DNA of 64,000 bases, taken from contig NADL03000691.1 of NCBI GenBank assembly GCA_002205965.3, forward strand, positions 1,798,001-1,862,000, given 5' to 3'. The notes beneath the pieces are model-generated. The model saw only the letters and a list, made by a program, of their open reading frames with translations, did no database searches and was not told the origin of the DNA. Shown in pieces: positions 48,091-58,400 of the stretch. Made by a program: the position numbers and the translations under genes. Source of the stretch: Kappaphycus alvarezii (taxonomy: Eukaryota > Rhodophyta > Florideophyceae > Gigartinales > Solieriaceae). Numbering within the stretch: position 1 is the first letter of the stretch; every line of letters starts with the position of its first letter.

Positions 48091-48242
48091 GACCCTGGGG
48101 GGCCAGTCTCCTACTGGCAGAGGGTTCAGGGTACTCTGACCCTTGGTGACCAGTCCCCTACTGGCGGAGGTTGAGGGTACTCCGACCCTTGGCGACCGGT
48201 CCCCTACCGGCGGAGGGTTCGGGCATTGACCCTTGGCACGGA
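48091..48242 (-). repeat. 46-bp tandem repeat with conserved hairpins in the Copia-1 leader
   Basis: Three units of about 46 bp plus a partial fourth start at 48,091, 48,138, 48,184 and 48,229. Each full unit holds a 5-bp stem and 5-nt loop: CCAGT-CTCCT-ACTGG, CCAGT-CCCCT-ACTGG and CCGGT-CCCCT-ACCGG. The third differs at both partners of one pair, so the stem is kept. The repeats lie in the untranslated leader just before Gag, where RNA packaging or dimer signals usually sit. Any such role is inference. Confidence 0.85.
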
Positions 48243-49027
48243 ATCGCCCCCACTCCGGAGAGGGAGCCTTTTTCAGCAGTCTAACCAGGCACAGGCCCAG
48301 TGCAAGGTAGCTATTACTGTATATACCCCGGATATCTACGACAGACTTAGCCCGGTCCTTACCCTGTAGGAGTTTCGCCGCGACTCACCCCAACAAGCCT
48401 CAACAGCCAGTCCAAAAACTAATCACGTCCGATTAATTCCTAGTAATGTATCACCTCCAGTATTAAGTTCCTCAGGCCTCAGCTCTAGCTACGTAGGTGT
48501 GCTCCAATGCGCTTAAGAAACGATAAAGCGATAAGCCACCCTGGTCCCCACGCAATATTCCAGTAGACAGTGCAGCGATTATTCGGGAGTGTCTTCAACG
48601 AAGCGAAGTGCAACCCCTCTCGAAAGAGTAGTCAGATAGGCGGGGGTTTAATCGCTAGGACCACTTCCCCTGGGACTTCCCTCCTTGCCTGGGCGATTGA
48701 AGTGACCGCAGGAAGCAGCTCATAGTATGTGGCGTAGGAGTTGCTCCCTGAATAACTGTACCCTGTGGTGCGCAGGGCGTTAACATCTTCAGCCCACCGA
48801 GAACACCGGATCACGCACAATCGTCGATTGCTGCCCCACCAAGCCAAAAAACACTCCACGCAAGACCAGGACTTCAGCGAGCTTCGTCTAAGTGTGCAGA
48901 AATATAGCTGCAAGAGTAGCAACCACCGCCGATAGGTGAACCAACAAATCCTTTTAGCAACCAGAGTCCCAGCAATCACTGGCCACAGGTGCTGTCAACA
49001 AACAGAAAAGACAACAACAGAAAACAG

Positions 49028-49300
49028 GCACCCACAGCCCCGATAACAATAGTGACCAGTAGCGATCAACTGCAAACAAAAGCACCCACAGCTTTGACAA
49101 CAGTAGTGACCAACAGCAATCAGTTGCAAACACAAGCACTCGCGACCTCAACAACAGTAGTGGGCAACGGCAGACTGCCGACAGCCACCAACAGCCAGCA
49201 GCAGTGAGCGACAACCACAAGAAACTGACAACAAACAACAGCCAGCAGCAGTGAGCGACACAACAGCCAGCAGTAGTGAGCGACAACAACAAACAACAGA
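49028..49300. repeat. 54-bp minisatellite and shorter AGCAGCAGTGAGCGACA units
   Basis: Two and a half units with a 54-bp period (starts 49,028, 49,082, 49,136; each opens GCACCCACAG or a variant and carries ACAATAGTGACC-like sequence). They are followed by three shorter units beginning AGCCAGCAGCAGTGAGCGAC or a variant near 49,192, 49,239 and 49,265. All lie in the Copia-1 leader region. No coding role apparent. Confidence 0.8.
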
Positions 49301-49546
49301 CAATCGGCAACCAACGACCGACATTCAACAACCATCAGCAACAGGGCCAACGCACCCTGCTGTACAAACAAAGATCTCAGCAGCACAAACCAATTGGGGG
49401 ATCGAAGTTTTTGGGGGAGGAGAAGGGTGCAGAAGTGCGGGGTAAGTGGGAGGGGACTGGGGTGAAGAACGGAGGATGGAGTGCCGGCGCGGGGAGTTGG
49501 ACGTGGTTTCGAGAGATATGTGCGTCGGTACGACGTTACTAATTAG

Positions 49547-49578
49547 TGTGATCGTACTGCGTTGTTCTCGGACAGGTC
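49547..49578 (-). repeat. Copia-1 5' LTR stub
   Basis: A 32-34 bp match to the edge of the left LTR, at the leader end of Copia-1 and abutting Tc1 transposase sequence. The rest of this LTR is absent. Confidence 0.6.
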
Positions 49579-51562
49579 AGTAAGGAATCGACAATCCATT
49601 AACAGCAAGGACCTAATTGCACCTCCTAGCATGGATGAGACAAGATTCTGCAGAATGTTGCCATCAATAGCATCCCAAAACTGCATGATTGTTTCAATGA
49701 GGCTCTCAACAGTGTCGAACTGTCTCCCGTTCTCATAAACAGATCTCGCTAGAATCCCCATAAATTTTCTATTGGATTGAGATCCGGACTGTACGCAGGC
49801 CAGTCTAGAAGGCAAACGTACTCATCCCACAGCCAGTCTCGCAGGATTTGTGCTCGGTGACAAGGAGCGCCATCCTGCATAAATCCAATTAAGAGAAAGA
49901 TACTCTGCGAACTGGAGCAAGTATTCCTGCAGTGTGTAGAGATAAGCCTGGCCATCAACGGAACCGTTTAACACAACCAGTGGGGCTTTTTGGGCACCAC
50001 AAAACATTCCCCATATCATTACACCACCACCACCGTTGTGCCTTCTTGATATTGACGTTGGAGAATCTCGAACATCTTGCCATTTGCACGCCAATTCATC
50101 CGGCCCATCCAAATTGAATTTCTTTTCATCTGACCAGATCACTGAAGACCAATTCTCAAACCTCCAACCCTTTCTTTCAAATGCCCAATTACGACGGGCA
50201 ACGATGTGTCTGGGCTTCATCGCTGGAGTAACCCTCACCTTTCTAAATTTCATGAATTCTGATTCATGCAAGACACGACGAATAGTTCGAGCACTGCAGT
50301 CGAATTGCAGCCCTTTTTTGATACCAGCAGAACCTTTCCCTGATTTCTTCGCTTCTCTAATAACCTGTCGTGCATCTGCATCAGACAGTTTTTTCGAATG
50401 TCCCCGAGCCAAAGCGACCCCGCAATGTACCTCAAAGTTTGATGGAGAGCTAGAAGGCGTTATTGGAATCTATGTTGATGACAACATCCATGCTGGGCAA
50501 AAGATTCGAGGAGATGACTAAGAAAACTCTTGAGATGTTTGATTCCAAGCCAAGGGTGTAAGACAACTTCGATTTTTTCGGAACTGTGATCAACACCATC
50601 CGGCCAAGTGAATTCAAGATGAGCCCAAAGCGACATGCGATGCGGTTTCAGACCGCACCTGATACTTGCACCTTCGTTGAGTTCCGGAAGTATCGAGCGT
50701 CATTAGCTTGGATTTCAAATATTCGCCCTGAGCTGTGTTTCCCTATTAACCGGGCAGCTCAAGTAACAGAGACTTCATTCTCAAGGGATAATTTAACGGA
50801 GTACAACAAGGCAGTCAGTGAGGCAAAGCGAACCCGAGATGCCGGGCTAATATATAAACCGCTCAACATTGCCTCACTCCGGCTGAAGATGTACGCAGAC
50901 GCCGCGTTTGCGACTAATGACGACTTATCATCACAACTTGGATTCCTGATTTTTCTCGAAGACAACTCGTGGAATGCGCACGTCTTGGACTACTGTAGTA
51001 AGAAGTCCAAACGTGTCGTCAGGTCGATTATGGAGGAGAGGTCTATGCTTTTCCGACGGCTTTGACAGGGCATTTCTAATCAAACACGACTTAGAACGTA
51101 TACTAGGCGTCAAAATTCCTCTTGACTAAGCATCAAAATTCCTCTTGACTGTCTTACTGATTCCAAACAACTGTTGGAAGCAGTTACGAGGGGGCAGCAT
51201 ACTACCGAGAAACTTGATGATAGACATATGCGCTACTCGCAAGCCTACAAGAAAAAAGAGATCGCTCACGTCGGGACTTGTAAGCTCAGCTGATACTCCC
51301 GCTGATGATCTTTCTAAGGTGCAGGGCAACGGAGCATTGCAATAGCTCCTGCTAACCGGGGTCGATAGCTGTCTGTCTGGCGAGTCAGTGGGTAGTCCTG
51401 GGCGATTTTTTCTTCCATAGGCGTCACCAAGTCGCAAAAAGTTGTATATTTCTGTGTTACTTCGCCCTAATTCCTTTACAATCTCCTCGGTTAGCCATGC
51501 GTTGTGCCTGTAGGCAAGAATCTTACCTTTTCCTCGTCTGAGGACGCTTTTTCGCGACCCAT
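49579..51562 (-). pseudogene. Tc1-like (DD34E) transposase gene, split by a Copia fragment
   Basis: Minus strand. The N-terminal part begins MGREKASSDEEK at 51,562 and, after a one-base frame slip, continues KILAYRHNAWLTEEIVKELG and YGRKNRPGLP (to about 51,402): the first HTH and the start of the hinge. After the inserted Copia piece it resumes at about 50,404 with GHSKKLSDADARQVIREAKK, the second HTH (TIRRVLHESEFMKFRKVRV) and the catalytic core. The Asp residues lie in IWSDEKKF and MQDGAPCHRA, and the Glu in SPDLNPIENLWG, with 34 residues between the second Asp and Glu. A frame change lies between the first and second Asp. The C-terminus runs into the Copia-1 LTR stub. Transposases of this family cut and paste at TA sites. 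No terminal inverted repeats were found. Confidence 0.85.
50396..51401 (+). mobile_element. Copia-1 RT-RNase H fragment inserted in the Tc1 gene
   Basis: About 1 kb that matches Copia-1 from mid-RT (just before the YVDD block) to the end of RNase H (43,796-44,790, inverted relative to this copy), with by-eye identity of about 97-98%. It has no LTR, no purine tract and no target duplication, and it lies in the opposite orientation to both the host Tc1 gene and Copia-1. It is a fragment, not an insertion-competent element. High identity implies a fairly recent origin. Confidence 0.85.
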
Positions 51563-52022
51563 CGTGGTGGCGAAACTGACGGGTCCTTTTGGAACCTGCA
51601 TCTGTACTCTTATTATTCGAAATCTAAATATCATATTGGGATGCATTAGTTTGCATTTCTGTGTCTTTTGGCGGTAAAATATTCATTGGATGTTTTATTA
51701 TATACATTTTTGTCCAGGCTCAAATCTGGAATTCCTTTATTTCTAGAATTATTTATTTTTCTATACATCTGATAGCATAATTGCATTCAGCTTTTCGATT
51801 AACATAAATAAAGCTATCTAGTAATGGATTTTATCGAAAATAGCCACAGAAAAGCGCTTTTGCCCCTTTCTTTATATTTTTATTCACCACTGTATAACAA
51901 GTACTATATGATAAGCACAACAACCGGACGAAAAAGTACTGTAGAGGCTACTTTGTATCTGTATTCTAAGTTTTTGGTACTTTTTAGTACTATCTGGCGC
52001 ATTTTGATATTTCTGAGTTGTC

Positions 52023-52256
52023 TATATAAAGAGAGGTGAGAAGGGATTCGGGCCAGACCCAGAGAGAAGCCACATCCCCAAAGCACAAAACCACAACACC
52101 TCGTACACCACATCACATCGTAATCCCCAAAATTACAACATCCCAAACACCCCAAACAATAGCACCAAAAATAACAACCTGAACATCACCAAAACCACCA
52201 TGTTTCCTTGTCCTGTCTATTTTCCTCAAAGCAATGGCGTCCCTTGTCTTCTTTGA
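52023..52256 (+). promoter_or_regulatory. TATA-like box, CA-rich leader and 18-codon ORF
   Basis: TATATAAA lies at 52,023-52,030. It is followed by about 140 bp strongly enriched in C and A on the plus strand, ending ACCACCATG at 52,202. The ATG opens an 18-codon frame (MFPCPVYFPQSNGVPCLL) that stops at 52,256. A TATA box, an unstructured CA-rich leader and an ATG in good context look like the start of a transcription unit, but no long coding region follows. It may be the front of a lost element or gene. Confidence 0.35.
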
Positions 52257-52467
52257 CATGCGTTGTGCACAAATAAGTTCAAGGAGGCAATAATCTCAGT
52301 GACTGCTAAAATATGAACCTTCCTAGTACTTGAAGGGATGTTCAGAGGCCTGCGGAACCACTAAGGACGTACAAAGACCACCACGGCTACTAAGTGTTAA
52401 GTCAGAGGGAAGTATTGGTACGTTTAATTAGTAGCGGTAGGAAACACAAGGTGGTTAATTAGTTTAA

Positions 52468-52550
52468 AAAGAAAAGAAATAAAAAAGAAAAACAGGAAAA
52501 AACAAAAGGAAAGAAACAGAAAAGAAAAAAATCAAAACAAAAACATTAGA
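52468..52550 (+). repeat. A-rich purine tract
   Basis: Low-complexity run of A with interspersed G and C (AAAAAGAAAAGAAATAAAAA and similar). No period. Confidence 0.8.
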
Positions 52551-55262
52551 GTAAATTAACTGTTCCAGTAACTGCAAAAAAGGTCCCCTATTAATGGTCT
52601 AAATTTTTCAGAAAACAACAAAGTCATTCGTCACCGGGACTAGATCGCCGACATAGAGATTCTCCAATAATCAAATCGCTATAGTACCGCATTGTACAGA
52701 ACTGTACAGGACTGTTGCGGTTACCACGTAGAGTCAGCAACAAGCGTTTGACCAAGTTGCGTCTCCACAAACTGGTGTCCTTTGTGGTCCAGGACCACGG
52801 AGGCACAAGCGTTTACCTAGACCTCATTAATGACCTTAAAGGCATATTTTCGCTACACTGCAGTAGCACACCAAAACATAAAAATTAGAATTCAATACAA
52901 ATATTTGTACTGCACATCCCAACACCCGTTACCTGCACCTACCATAACAGTACAGTTCTGTACAGTACTGAAAATTACAGCATCGCGCTCTGTAAAGTTT
53001 ATCGAACCAGACCAAGTCACTACCTCACGGATGTTTTCAACGCCTGCACAGCATGTAAATCTACATCATCACAGCAACCGCCTTGTAAGATTTCGATTAA
53101 ATCTCTCAGCAAACAATTCAGAAATGAAGTGCTTTGTATCGATCACTTTTTTCCGACAGTATGTGCATCCTGCATTGCATGGATCTGTATTATCAATACT
53201 CTGAATCGCATATCATCAGCACTACAGCACTTCGTGAGGCTGTTAAGGGCTTTGAAGCGTGCCGTCATGCCCAGTTCTGGTACCCAGACTCCATTCCCAG
53301 TGATACTGCATTCACCTTCGGAGAGTTTAAGAGTTATGCTGACACTCTAGGGATACCGATCAAGCCGGTCCCTCCACAAATACACCACATGAATCACATT
53401 GAATCGAAACACAATATTATTCGATCGATTTTCATTCGTCTCAAAGAATAGAATGGTGATTCATTTGTTCCTGAGATTGCTGCATACCAGGCATTTACAA
53501 TATCCAAAAATACACGGTAATAATATTACGTCTGCGTTTGAAATTGCTAAGGGATTTACTAAGCCCTTGAAAAAACAGATGGATACCGTAGTTCCGCGTG
53601 ATGTTTGAGAAGATTTTGAACAGCTTCAAGACCGCCGCAAGCTCTCTCTGATATTGCCGAACGAAAGCGTCGACCGAATCACCTATATCTATCGGAGACT
53701 AAGTTGAGAACTTTCAGAATAAAAACACTGATAAGCGTGGCAAGTGGTCGACACCTAAATCTGTTCTCTCCATCAATTCGACTACTCACTCTATAGAGGT
53801 GCCCGGAGCTAATGGTCGTACCATTATTGTTGCATTTGAAGACACTCAGCCCTCTCTATCCCCGGTCAGCTTTGCTCAGCTTGTACAAGAAGACCTATAC
53901 CGCCTAAATGAGTCATAGATAACGAGATACTGCCGAACAAAATCACTGCCTTGGATAAATATCCAAACAACATCAATAGTAGCTCCGTTGGCGTACGCGA
54001 TACTAGCTTTTCGGAATACGGTGACGATAACAGAGATGAAAGTTCATCGATGAATGACTCGAGAGATGAACACATCGGCGACTTATAGACTGACAAAGGA
54101 AGTGCTCCTACAGTTGGAGACAAGGTTTATATTTTGTGGGATGACGAAAATGTAATTTATCCAGTTGTTGGTCATTCGGAAGCTGATGATGGCACAGTAA
54201 CCATTCACTGTGACAATGGTGACGTTGAGAAGGATATTGACATGACAAATGTCAGTTGGAGCTTCTCAAGTGAAAGTAATCCAAACGACATCCAGTAGCA
54301 AACTGTCTGCTCCACTAAAAATCCAAAGCGCAGAAGGTTCTGTATTAACATCCATGATGGAGCATTATGGAAATAAGGCTTTTATGAAGCATTAAGCTCA
54401 AAGATTTGAGCAGTTTACTCTCGTCAATGCGTATGCACGAGAAGAGGAAATATTTATGAAAACCGCTCGCGCAGTGTATCAGCGCGACATGCCTTCCGCT
54501 GCCAACGTGATTAACAGTCACAAACTCCACAAGATCAATCATAATGATGACAGTTCAGTTACGCTAAAAGCACGTGTAGCGCCCCATGACAACAAAGACT
54601 GTTTAAAGAATGAGTTAAAACAAAGACTGCACTACAAGCACACCTAACGGCCTTCGAGTTTTAGAATCGATTACATCTCTTTTCGGTTGGATACTTCACA
54701 AAGCTGATGTGAAAGCCGCATTTTGCAGATTGGTACTAACCAGCAAGATGTGTATGTCCACCCACCTAAAGAAAGCCCTATGAGATCTTCCCACGTCTGG
54801 ATCCTACTGGCAGCATAATACGGCTTAGTCAATGCGAATGCTAAATGCAAATATCAGTCCGATGCTGTCATGATGGACCTCTGTGTGTCGCAGTGTAAAT
54901 ACATACCGCATAATTCTATAAAAAGAGACTTAGGAAGTTGGTACCGATTTTCGCAAAGATTGTTGAATATCTTAAAGCCGCAGGTTCTGGTGAAAATGCC
55001 AACAGTTTCTGAATGAATTTGACAGCAAGTCTGTGTTTGGCAACATTGATAGCGGACCTGGGAAACTACGATTCTTTGGTATCAATACGATTCAGCACGA
55101 AGACTTTACTATTAAAACAAATGCAGATGACAAGATCACATCTCGTAATGAATATTCTATAACCCGTGCTCCCCGCAAACAATCTGATCAAACTACTAAA
55201 AAAGATCGAAAAGTCTGCCTTTGCCTCGATAAAAAGCCCTCTTGGCTGGATAGGTACGACTT

Positions 55263-55480
55263 TGTCGGGCGATTTTTGTGTCGCCCGACGGTCAGGGTCG
55301 CTAGTTGATTGGACCGGTGTGCTCGTACAGTATACAGTACTACTGTACACTGTACTTGCACATTCATGAGTAGAAACCCGGACTGGCCGCCCCTATAAGA
55401 TGACGCTAGGGCTGTCGGAGTCCGGGGAACGGAGATAGGTTCCGCTTGGCCGCAGAAAAATAATCAAAACAAGCATTTCA
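55263..55480 (+). repeat. Gypsy 5' LTR
   Basis: A 218-bp LTR, TGTCGGGCG...AAGCATTTCA. It contains a 31-bp near-palindrome (55,325-55,355) and a TATAAG motif at about 55,396, which would place transcription start in the right third. It is followed by TGGTACC, a plausible primer-binding site start. Confidence 0.92.
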
Positions 55481-58400
55481 TGGTACCGCATCCAAGGTCG
55501 ACTATGGACATGAACGATTCCCTTAGACCCCACGTTTCCTTCAACGGTTCCCCTTCTTCCAGCGTCGCGCGCTTCCTTTTCGCGTACGAGAATGTAGTCA
55601 TGCACGGAAAAAACGACGAGAAAAAGGCGCTCCAGATCCTTTCCACCTCTAGGGCGCGGCGTTTGAGCGATACTACGAGGCATATGCTATAGACGGGCGT
55701 TGGTGGAGGAGGCGAAGGACTATTCGATCGTTAAGGCCAAGCTCATCGAAAAGTTTTGGAAGACCCGAAGCCGGAAGATGACTTGCAGAAGGCTATCAAC
55801 GCTAGGTTGGACCCGGAGGATGTAATGGGCTCCCTGGCGCAGTGGATGCCCTATACAAGAGAGTTAGATTCAACTATATCGCCTCGTTCGGCCTGCTTCG
55901 GAAAGCATTGGCAAAAGATCAAGACATGGCGCAGTTAGTAATATTTAGAGCACCTCTGGACTATAAGGGCTCAAGAAGGCAATCCAGGACTTCGGAAGTG
56001 GAAAGAAGACGTTATACGGAGAAGAAAGTCAAGTATCATCATCGAGGGATGCGCCGAAGAAGATCCTCCAAAGGCCTGATGCTCGTAATTCTCAGCATCT
56101 GGGAAGCAAGGTGGATAAGTTGGCCGACCAATTTGCTGAGCTATCGTTGCTCATAAAGAAGCAATTCGACGGAACGATGCCTCCGGTGAGGACGGATGCG
56201 GATTATTTTTGCAGCTATGCAAACAAAAGGGCCACAGAGCGAGCCGTTCCCCGCATAATCCGCATCGAGATACGCGCTGTACAATTTGTGGGAGGAGAGG
56301 AAATTCGAAAGCAACATGCTGGTCCAAGAACCCTCGTGGTGATGATCAGCGAGGAGGAGTTGCTAATGCCCGGTCTGAGTCTGGAGAAGAATTGAAAATT
56401 TAGAAGCAAAAGGACGATGACAAGGTCGCCGTAGTTCAGGAATCTCGCAAAAGGAAGTGGTTGCCGCCTCGGAGAGAAGTGCAGACGACCAGACCCTCCC
56501 GAAACAGCGGAGGGAAAACTTGATGGATCTTGATGACATCTTGAGCAAGGCCCCTGCTAACCGTCCGCCGATGATGGCTCCCGTCCCAAGGAAAAAGAAT
56601 AAGAGAGGAAACCGCAAATCGAAGAAGAAATCCGGTGGACTTCAGGATCATGTAGGAAAATATAACGTGATCGCTGAACTGGTTTCCGCTGCCACAGGAA
56701 TGAGTTTCGGGCAGCCATTGTGCGGGATGCCGAGGAGGCCAGAAAGGTTTTAAGGAGACTGTTATGCAAGAGGTTACCGGTTAAACAGGCGTCGATGGTC
56801 AACTCTTCGGGAGGTCCACGCCGACTCAAGTTAGTAGCCGCGAAGTTGTATGGAACGGAGACTCATGCCCTTTTGGACACGGGTGGAGCTCCTAACCTAG
56901 TCTCTTGGGACCTCTGGAAAAGGCTTGCCCTCACCCCGACGGAAACCGATCGTCAGGTGACAGTAGCAGACGGAACTGTCAGGTACGGATGTCTGAAACT
57001 TGCAAAGAAAGACGACATTTGTCTCTTGATATGGAACGTACAAGTTTGAGGTAATGTCGTTTGGATTCATAAGCGCTCTAGCGACATTTCAAAGGATGAT
57101 GGATGAGGTCCTTCGCGGGTTGCCGTTCGCTATGGTTTATGTGAACGACGTCGTGATCTTCTCGAAGACGTTACAGGAACACATAGCTCATTGAAAGGAG
57201 GTGTTCAGGAGGATCAAAGAATCGAAGCTCAAGCTGAAGGTTACTAACTGCAGCTTTGCTCAATCGGAAGTGAAGCTGCTTGGTCACATCGTTAATTACA
57301 GTGGTGTGAAGGTGGATTTCGACAAGATTAGAGATACTGTGGAAGCTCCGGTGCCAGAAAACGTGACCGAACTCAGGAGTTTTCTGGGACTTGCGGGGTA
57401 CTACGGACGGTTCATAAGGGGGTTTGCCGCCAGATCAGCAGTGTTGCACGCTGCGACGTCGGTCAAGAAGGCTTTTGAGTGGACTCCGGAGATGCAAGAG
57501 GCCTTCGAATACTTGAAGGGGAAACTGACTACCCCTGCAGTATTGGCGTTTCCGGATTTCAAATCTCCTTTCTTGGTGGAAACAGACGCCTCTTCGGCAG
57601 CCCTTGGGGTAGTTCTCTCGCAGAAGAAAGAAATCGGGAAAATACATCCTATTCAGTTCGCTTCTCGGACGATGACGAACCAGAAGCGCCGCTACTCCAC
57701 GAGCGAACGAGAAGCACTCGCCGTGTTTTTCGCTTAAGAAGTTTCGAGTGTACCTTCTGTCTGACAAGCCCTTCGTTGTCTATACGGATCATCAAGCCCT
57801 TCAAACGCGTTCAAGAAGAAAGATATTCACGGGCGGCTGGCAAGGTGGATGGATTTGATGGCGAATACGACTTCGAGATCAAGTATCGTCCGGGACTGGC
57901 GAATGGGGCGGCCGACTATCTCTCGCGAAGACCTAGCAAAAGAAGGAAGAAGGAACGATGAAAACATAACAGAAGGATTAGTGCGACAGTGGATTGGGCA
58001 GACCCAAAGTTTCACGGTTTGGAATCGCACTTTGTAGATGTAGCACTGTTCTAGCTGGAGAAATGGTTCAAGAATCCGACCCGAAGAAGATCGCAGTCAG
58101 ACGGAGCGCAAAAATTTCATGCTCTAGAACGACACTCTCTTTCGTCGTGAGAAAGACGGGCTCCGTGTCGTGCCTCCGATCTGTCAACGCTCGGAGATAA
58201 TGGCCACTTTCATGATGATATTGGCCACTGGGATCGGTTAGACAAGAAAGTTCGTGAGAGGCCGTTCTGGTGGCCTGGGGTGTACAGTGATGTCACCGAG
58301 CATGTACAAGGTTGCGATGGGTGTCAGCATGCGAGAAGGTTGCCGACGTATCACAAGAGTTTGAGAACTCCCGTTACTGGACTCTTTGAGACCTTCTCGA

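Larger units (their letters stand above)
43472..49578 (-). mobile_element. Ty1/copia LTR retrotransposon, nearly whole but broken (Copia-1)
   Basis: Minus-strand Copia element with parts in the family's usual order: a leader (about 49,546-47,950), Gag (47,943-47,410), a zinc-knuckle region with KPGHMLKDC (about 47,285-47,250), protease with DSGAEKTVIG (about 46,930-46,900), integrase with an H-H-C-C head and catalytic core (46,626-45,722), reverse transcriptase (about 45,115-44,650) with GIYVDD, and RNase H (44,550-43,850). A purine tract (43,777-43,766) precedes the left LTR. The right LTR is only a stub. It is broken in several places but domains are easy to read, so it is younger than the Copia fossils at 3.4-5.95 kb and 53-63 kb. 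Confidence 0.85.
51563..52990. other. AT-rich spacer with promoter-like stretch
   Basis: Non-coding. It holds a TATA-like motif with CA-rich leader (listed separately), an A-rich tract at about 52,468-52,550, and GTACAG palindromic motifs near 52,695 and 52,950. I did not find the right terminus of the Tc1 element or an LTR for the Copia element that starts at about 53.0 kb. Confidence 0.45.

Noticed and set aside
49545-49578. The 34-bp direct repeat (also at 43,470) as Tc1 terminal repeats
   Set aside because: The two copies are in direct, not inverted, orientation, and no inverted copy lies near the other end of the Tc1 gene. They bracket Copia-1 as LTR edges would.
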